From positions 208,425-272,424 of the forward strand of contig JBGAJM010000004.1 in assembly GCA_044224925.1 (NCBI GenBank): a stretch of 64,000 nucleotides of DNA, written 5' to 3'. Position numbers and translations under genes: made by a program. The stretch is from Kapaibacterium sp044224925 (GTDB taxonomy: Bacteria > Bacteroidota > Ignavibacteria > Kapaibacteriales > Kapaibacteriaceae). A model generated the notes under the pieces. The model ran no database searches. It saw only the letters and a list, made by a program, of their open reading frames with translations, and was not told where the DNA came from. Below are positions 60,411 to 64,000 of the stretch, in pieces (the first letter of the stretch is position 1; every line of letters begins with the position of its first letter).

Positions 60411-60426
60411 TTTTTCGGTAGTTTTG
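60396..60426 (+). promoter_or_regulatory. Candidate promoter TTTG-N19-TAGTTTTG for the E2 gene
   Basis: TTTG at 60396-60399 and TAGTTTTG at 60419-60426, separated by 19 bases, match the Bacteroidota -33/-7 consensus exactly. The leader is about 50 bases and has GGAG (60465-60468) before the ATG. Confidence 0.65.
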
Positions 60427-60478
60427 GCCTCTTCCATCGAATTTGATAGACACACAAAACACGTCGGAGACGCATTCC

Positions 60479-62200
60479 ATGAATGTAGAAGTTGTCATGC
60501 CGAAAATGGGCGAGTCCATCCAAGAGGGCAAGATCCTTCGATGGGTGAAGAAGGTTGGAGACAAGGTGGAGCGCGACGAGGTGATCCTCGAGATCTCCAC
60601 CGATAAGGTCGACACCGAAGTTCCGTCGCCGACGGCCGGAGTGATCGTCCAACTGCTCGCAGAAGAGAACGACACGGTTGAAGTAGGCAAAGTGATCGCC
60701 GTGTTGAGCACGGATGCGAACGCAACCGTCGCCGCACCGGCTCCGGCTCCCGCGCCTGCACCGGCCCCCGCACCAACTCCCGTTGCTGCTACGCCGGCAC
60801 CCGCCCCAACACCTGCACCTGCACCTGCTCCTGCAGCGCCCGCAACGGCGTCGGCAGGCGAGATCGAAGTGGTGATGCCCAAGATGGGCGAGTCGATCCA
60901 AGAAGGAAAGGTCTTGCGTTGGGTGAAGAAGGTCGGCGACAAGATCGAGCGCGACGAAGTGTTGCTCGAGATCTCCACCGATAAGGTCGACACGGAAGTG
61001 CCATCGCCACAAGCGGGCACGTTGACGGCCATCCTCGCACAAGAGAACGACGTTGTGGAAGTGGGCAAGGTGATCGCACGGATCGCAACGGGTGCAGCAG
61101 TGGCTTCGGCCCCGGCTCCTGCTGCTGCACCGGCACCGGTCGCTACACAAGCCCCGGCCCCTGCACCGGCTCCAACGAACGGTTCATCTGCAATGGCCGC
61201 ACCTGTTGCCATGGCCGTTGCCAGCGGACCTGTTCCACGCGTGAGCGGCGGACGGTTCTACTCGCCGTTGGTTCGAAGCATTGCAACGGCAGAAGGCCTT
61301 TCGGTCGGCGAACTGGATGCGATCTCAGGAACGGGTCTCGACGGACGCGTGACGAAGAACGACGTTCTGGCCTATTTGAAAACGCGCACCGGCGCTCCTG
61401 CTGCTGCTCCCGCAGCACAACCGGCGGCTGCACCACGCGTTGCCGTTTCGTCGAGCGCGGTGGCCGCACCGAGCGGACCTGTCGGTGCAGACGATGTGGT
61501 GATCCCAATGGATCGCATGCGTCAGCTCATCGCTGAACACATGGTGAAGTCCAAGACCACATCACCACACGTGACCAGCGTTGCCGAAGCAGACGTGACG
61601 AACATCGTGAAGCTCCGCGAAAAGCAAAAGGGTGCATTCGAACAACGCGAAGGCTTCAAGCTCACCTACACGCCGTTCTTCGGAATTGCTTGCGTGGATG
61701 GTGTGAAGGCCTTCCCAATGGTGAATGTGAGCGTTGATGGAAAGAACATCATCAAGCACAATCGTATCAACCTTGGAATGGCCACGGCATTGGATGACGG
61801 GAACCTGATCGTTCCGGTGATCAAGAATGCCGACGTTGTGAACGTCACAGGCATGGCCCGCGCCATGAACGATCTTGCGCAACGCGCACGCTCGAAGAAG
61901 CTCGTTCCCGATGATATCTCCGGTGGTACGATCACCATCACGAACGTTGGCGGTTTCGGATCGCTCTTCGGTACACCCGTGATCAATCAACCACAATGTG
62001 CCATCATGGGCATTGGTGCCATCCAGAAGCGTCCAGTGGTTCGCACGATCAATGGTGAAGACCTCATCGTGGTGCGCAGCATGGTGTATCTCTCGCTGAC
62101 CTATGATCACCGCGTGATCGACGGCGCGCTCGCAACACAGTGCTTGGCGGCCATCTGTCGCTCGCTCGAGAACATGAACGAGTCGACGGTCACGCTCTAA
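60479..62200 (+). CDS. 2-oxoacid dehydrogenase E2 (dihydrolipoyllysine acyltransferase) with two lipoyl domains
   Basis: This protein has 573 residues from ATG 60479. Two almost identical lipoyl domains (residues 1-78 and 127-205) carry the lipoylated Lys43 and Lys169 in the motif EISTDKVDTEVPSP. Ala/Pro linkers follow each. The E3/E1-binding domain is at about 260-300 (FYSPLVRSIATAEGLSVGEL). The acyltransferase core from about 340 ends with the active-site motif YDHRVIDGA (His544, Asp548). It forms the core of a pyruvate, 2-oxoglutarate or branched-chain dehydrogenase complex. The TSVAEADVTNIVKLREK region resembles the succinyl/branched-chain group. E1 and E3 genes are not adjacent. Confidence 0.93.
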   Translation: MNVEVVMPKMGESIQEGKILRWVKKVGDKVERDEVILEISTDKVDTEVPSPTAGVIVQLLAEENDTVEVGKVIAVLSTDANATVAAPAPAPAPAPAPAPTPVAATPAPAPTPAPAPAPAAPATASAGEIEVVMPKMGESIQEGKVLRWVKKVGDKIERDEVLLEISTDKVDTEVPSPQAGTLTAILAQENDVVEVGKVIARIATGAAVASAPAPAAAPAPVATQAPAPAPAPTNGSSAMAAPVAMAVASGPVPRVSGGRFYSPLVRSIATAEGLSVGELDAISGTGLDGRVTKNDVLAYLKTRTGAPAAAPAAQPAAAPRVAVSSSAVAAPSGPVGADDVVIPMDRMRQLIAEHMVKSKTTSPHVTSVAEADVTNIVKLREKQKGAFEQREGFKLTYTPFFGIACVDGVKAFPMVNVSVDGKNIIKHNRINLGMATALDDGNLIVPVIKNADVVNVTGMARAMNDLAQRARSKKLVPDDISGGTITITNVGGFGSLFGTPVINQPQCAIMGIGAIQKRPVVRTINGEDLIVVRSMVYLSLTYDHRVIDGALATQCLAAICRSLENMNESTVTL

Positions 62201-62224
62201 GCACGCACGACATACGACGAACAC

Positions 62225-62255
62225 AACGCCCTGGTGGACCTTTCATCAGGGCGTT
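62225..62255. terminator. Intrinsic terminator between convergent E2 and dtd genes
   Basis: A 12-bp stem with one G-T pair (arms 62225-62236 and 62244-62255) and a 7-base loop is followed by TCTCGTT. The 3' arm contains the dtd stop codon, so the hairpin serves mainly the E2 gene. Confidence 0.7.
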
Positions 62256-62695
62256 TCTCGTTCCAGGATGATCGTTACCGGCCCATCGTTCACAAGCTCC
62301 ACCTCCATCATCGCGCCGAAGATGCCGCTGGCAATGGGAACGGTGGTGATGGAACGAAGGGTGGCAAGGAGATGCTGGTACAATGGCTCTGCGATCTCCG
62401 GACGTGCAGCATCGGTGTAGCTCGGTCGTGTCCCTTTGGGCAACGCACCATACAACGTGAACTGCGAAACCACGAGGATGCTGCCGGCAACGTCGGTCAC
62501 GGACAGATTCATCTTTCCATCCACGTCAGCGAACACGCGGATCTGCACGAGCTTCTCTGCCATCCAGCGCACATCGGCAAGTGTATCGGCATGGGTAAAG
62601 CCGACCAGGGCGACGAGGCCATGGTCAATGGAGCCAACGGTCGCGCCATCGACGCGCACCGATGCAGACCGAACTCGTTGAAGTACTACACGCAT
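62246..62695 (-). CDS. dtd: D-aminoacyl-tRNA deacylase
   Basis: This protein has 149 residues from ATG 62695; the longer reading has no homology. It removes D-amino acids (and glycine from tRNA-Ala) from mischarged tRNAs. The N-terminus MRVVLQRVRSASVRVDG, the catalytic motif VVSQFTLYG and the cross-subunit motif VNDGPVTIILE are all present. The length is typical. It is divergent from the DUF4920 gene. Confidence 0.95.
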   Translation of the reverse strand: MRVVLQRVRSASVRVDGATVGSIDHGLVALVGFTHADTLADVRWMAEKLVQIRVFADVDGKMNLSVTDVAGSILVVSQFTLYGALPKGTRPSYTDAARPEIAEPLYQHLLATLRSITTVPIASGIFGAMMEVELVNDGPVTIILERETP

Positions 62696-62708
62696 GGCTG
62701 CGAATATG

Positions 62709-62716
62709 TAGATTCG
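62709..62716 (+). promoter_or_regulatory. Candidate -7 box TAGATTCG
   Basis: TAGATTCG, the TTCG variant of the -7 box, lies 26 bases before ATG 62743. A GAGAAAG ribosome-binding-like stretch (62732-62738) follows. Confidence 0.35.
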
Positions 62717-62742
62717 TACCGGAACACATTCGAGAAAGATCG

Positions 62743-63225
62743 ATGAACTATCTCTTGACCTTCGTGGTAGCACTGGTTGTGCTACCGAGCATTGCCTCCG
62801 CACAATTGTCGTGGACGCCATCGCAACAGAAATGGAAGAAGATCAGCGTCTTTGGCGCATCTCCGTCCGCGTCTCCCGCACCGATCACGGTCACCGAGGC
62901 CATTGCCCAAGACAAGTTCGACAACACCATTTTGATCCATGGTGTGGTGAGTGAAGTGTGCAAGAAGATGGGATGCTGGATGATCATCAAGGAAGGGACC
63001 ACGGTCGTTCGCATCACCTTCAAGAACCACGACTTCACCGTCCCAAAGAACACGGCAGGGAAGCATGTGGTGATCGAAGGTGAACTGAGCGAACGCAAGA
63101 TCTCGGAGGCCGACGCACGACACTACGCGGAGGATGCGGGAAAGAGCAAGAAGCAGATCGCTGCCATCGTTGGCGAACAGAAAGAGTATGTGTTCGAGGC
63201 GAATGGTGTTCGGGTCTACGAATAA
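62743..63225 (+). CDS. Exported DUF4920 family protein
   Basis: This protein of 160 residues has a signal peptide ending near SIASAQ. The domain shows ITVTEAIAQ, ILIHGVVSEVCKKMGCWMII with the paired cysteines, and VRITFKNHDFTVPKNTAGK, an OB-like fold of the DUF4920 group found in Bacteroidota. The Cys-x4-Cys pair suggests metal or redox function, which is unproven. It is followed 2 bases later by the deaminase gene and so is co-transcribed. Confidence 0.87.
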   Translation: MNYLLTFVVALVVLPSIASAQLSWTPSQQKWKKISVFGASPSASPAPITVTEAIAQDKFDNTILIHGVVSEVCKKMGCWMIIKEGTTVVRITFKNHDFTVPKNTAGKHVVIEGELSERKISEADARHYAEDAGKSKKQIAAIVGEQKEYVFEANGVRVYE

Positions 63226-63227
63226 CG

Positions 63228-63770
63228 ATGAACCTTGAACTCCCCACATGGGTGCACGATGTGCCGCTTCCAACAGCCCATGCCACGCGTGAAGAACGGA
63301 TGCGGTACGTGTTGGATCTTGCCGCTGAGAATGTACGCCGTCGTGGTGGACCGTTCGCATCGGCGATCTTCAACATCGAGACCGGTGCATGTGTCGGGAA
63401 GGGAGTGAATCTCGTGCAGGCATATGCATGTTCGATCCTCCATGCCGAAATGGTCGCCATCATCGAGGCCGAGTCGGCCGTGGCAACCTATTCGCTCTCA
63501 CCGCATGGCGACTTCGAGTTGTTCGCATCGGCGGAACCTTGCGCGATGTGCCTTGGGGCGATACCGTGGAGCGGCGTTCGACGTGTGGTCTGTGCCGCAC
63601 GAGATGAAGATGTTCGCGCCATCGGATTCGACGAAGGGGTGAAGCCACAGCCGTGGACCGAAGCCCTTACGTCGAGAGGGATCGACGTGGTGCGGGATGT
63701 CTTGCGAAGTGAGGCGATCAGCGTCCTCAACGCCTACACAACATCAGGCGGGATCATCTATAACGGTTGA
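63228..63770 (+). CDS. Nucleoside/guanine deaminase of the cytidine-deaminase fold
   Basis: This protein of 180 residues shows the zinc motif ILHAEMVAI (His and catalytic Glu) and the second motif SAEPCAMCLGAI (two Cys ligands). GPFASAIFN before the first motif and the FDEGVKPQPW segment near residue 145 resemble guanine deaminases and the TadA-like group. It hydrolyses an amino group from a purine or cytosine base. The exact substrate is not certain from sequence alone, and the RNA-binding features of TadA are not obvious. Confidence 0.88.
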   Translation: MNLELPTWVHDVPLPTAHATREERMRYVLDLAAENVRRRGGPFASAIFNIETGACVGKGVNLVQAYACSILHAEMVAIIEAESAVATYSLSPHGDFELFASAEPCAMCLGAIPWSGVRRVVCAARDEDVRAIGFDEGVKPQPWTEALTSRGIDVVRDVLRSEAISVLNAYTTSGGIIYNG

Positions 63771-63793
63771 ACACAATTCAGAAAAGGTCGATC

Positions 63794-64000
63794 ATGAAAT
63801 ACACCATCGAGAACGGACACGTCTATTCAAGTCTGCGCGTAGAAATGGAACAAGGCGAACAGTTCCGCGCAGAGTCCGGCGCAATGCTCTCCATGAGCCC
63901 CACCATTGAACTCGAGGCCACGTCGGCCGGCAAGGGTCTGTTCGGCACGATCAAGGCGGCCGTTGGTGGAGAGTCGTTCTTCGCATCGATCTTCACGGCA
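63794..64000 (+). CDS. AIM24/TIGR00266-like protein (3' end outside window)
   Basis: The first 69 codons are in the window, starting at ATG 63794 behind AAAAGG (63783-63788). The segment EMEQGEQFRAESGAMLSMSP and the Gly-rich stretch GKGLFGTIKAAVGGESFF are characteristic of the AIM24/TIGR00266 family of beta-helical proteins. The role of bacterial members is not established. It follows the deaminase gene by 23 bases on the same strand. Confidence 0.88.
   Translation, partial: MKYTIENGHVYSSLRVEMEQGEQFRAESGAMLSMSPTIELEATSAGKGLFGTIKAAVGGESFFASIFTA

Overview
The window looks like chromosome of a member of the Bacteroidota/Chlorobiota/Kapabacteria (FCB) group. Four secreted proteins end in C-terminal domains of the type IX secretion kind. 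Many genes are preceded by the Bacteroidota-type -7 box TAnnTTTG (or TAnnTTCG), and Shine-Dalgarno sequences are rare. The core genes (lysS, nuoM/nuoN, panD, kynU, rpsF, rplI) and the many periplasmic or outer-membrane proteins fit a free-living Gram-negative-type cell. The narrower guess of a Kapabacteria-like lineage is inference only. I see no insertion sequence, prophage core, CRISPR array, tRNA or rRNA.

Region 1 (1-15130, + strand) is one long run of about eleven exported proteins with almost no spacers. Most junctions share bases between stop and start codon (TGATG, ATGA, TAGTG). It holds a frameshifted gene with tail-fibre-like modules cut by the window edge, two paralogues with YadA-head-like repeats, three tandem paralogues of about 420 residues, a small secreted protein, two related proteins of about 690 residues, a T9SS-type cargo protein and an outer-membrane beta-barrel. 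A hairpin at 15177-15197 closes it.

Region 2 (15204-26342) has two paralogous soluble TPR histidine kinases (- strand), then nuoM and nuoN without the rest of complex I, then a T9SS-sorted protein, a beta-barrel and a DUF1573 protein.

Region 3 (26349-39571) holds a - strand operon (FN3-like protein, metalloprotease, ABC ATPase, MltD-like transglycosylase), an Fe-S protein with an altered CDGSH motif, a + strand pair of a Cys-rich small protein and a TonB-dependent receptor (probably metal related), and a six-gene - strand operon panD / GlmU-like / methylmalonyl-CoA epimerase-like / gpmA / exported TldD-like / exported TldE-like. An AtuA-fold protein and a lipoprotein follow.

Region 4 (39622-52937) holds kynU-rlmB, a candidate small RNA or small-protein gene at 41685-41846, two tandem TetR regulators, lysS-site-2 protease-glycosyltransferase, an ABC exporter-amidase-CorA operon on the - strand, and rlmD.

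Region 5 (52918-64000) holds a subtilisin-like T9SS cargo protein, a FlgD-like secreted protein, ribosomal protein S1 with low-complexity ends, rpsF-rplI, an epimerase, a 2-oxoacid dehydrogenase E2, dtd, a DUF4920 protein, a deaminase and the start of an AIM24-like gene. There is no gene-free stretch longer than about 220 bases. The two largest gaps (41664-41877 and 58350-58565) hold, respectively, the candidate small RNA and a divergent promoter region.
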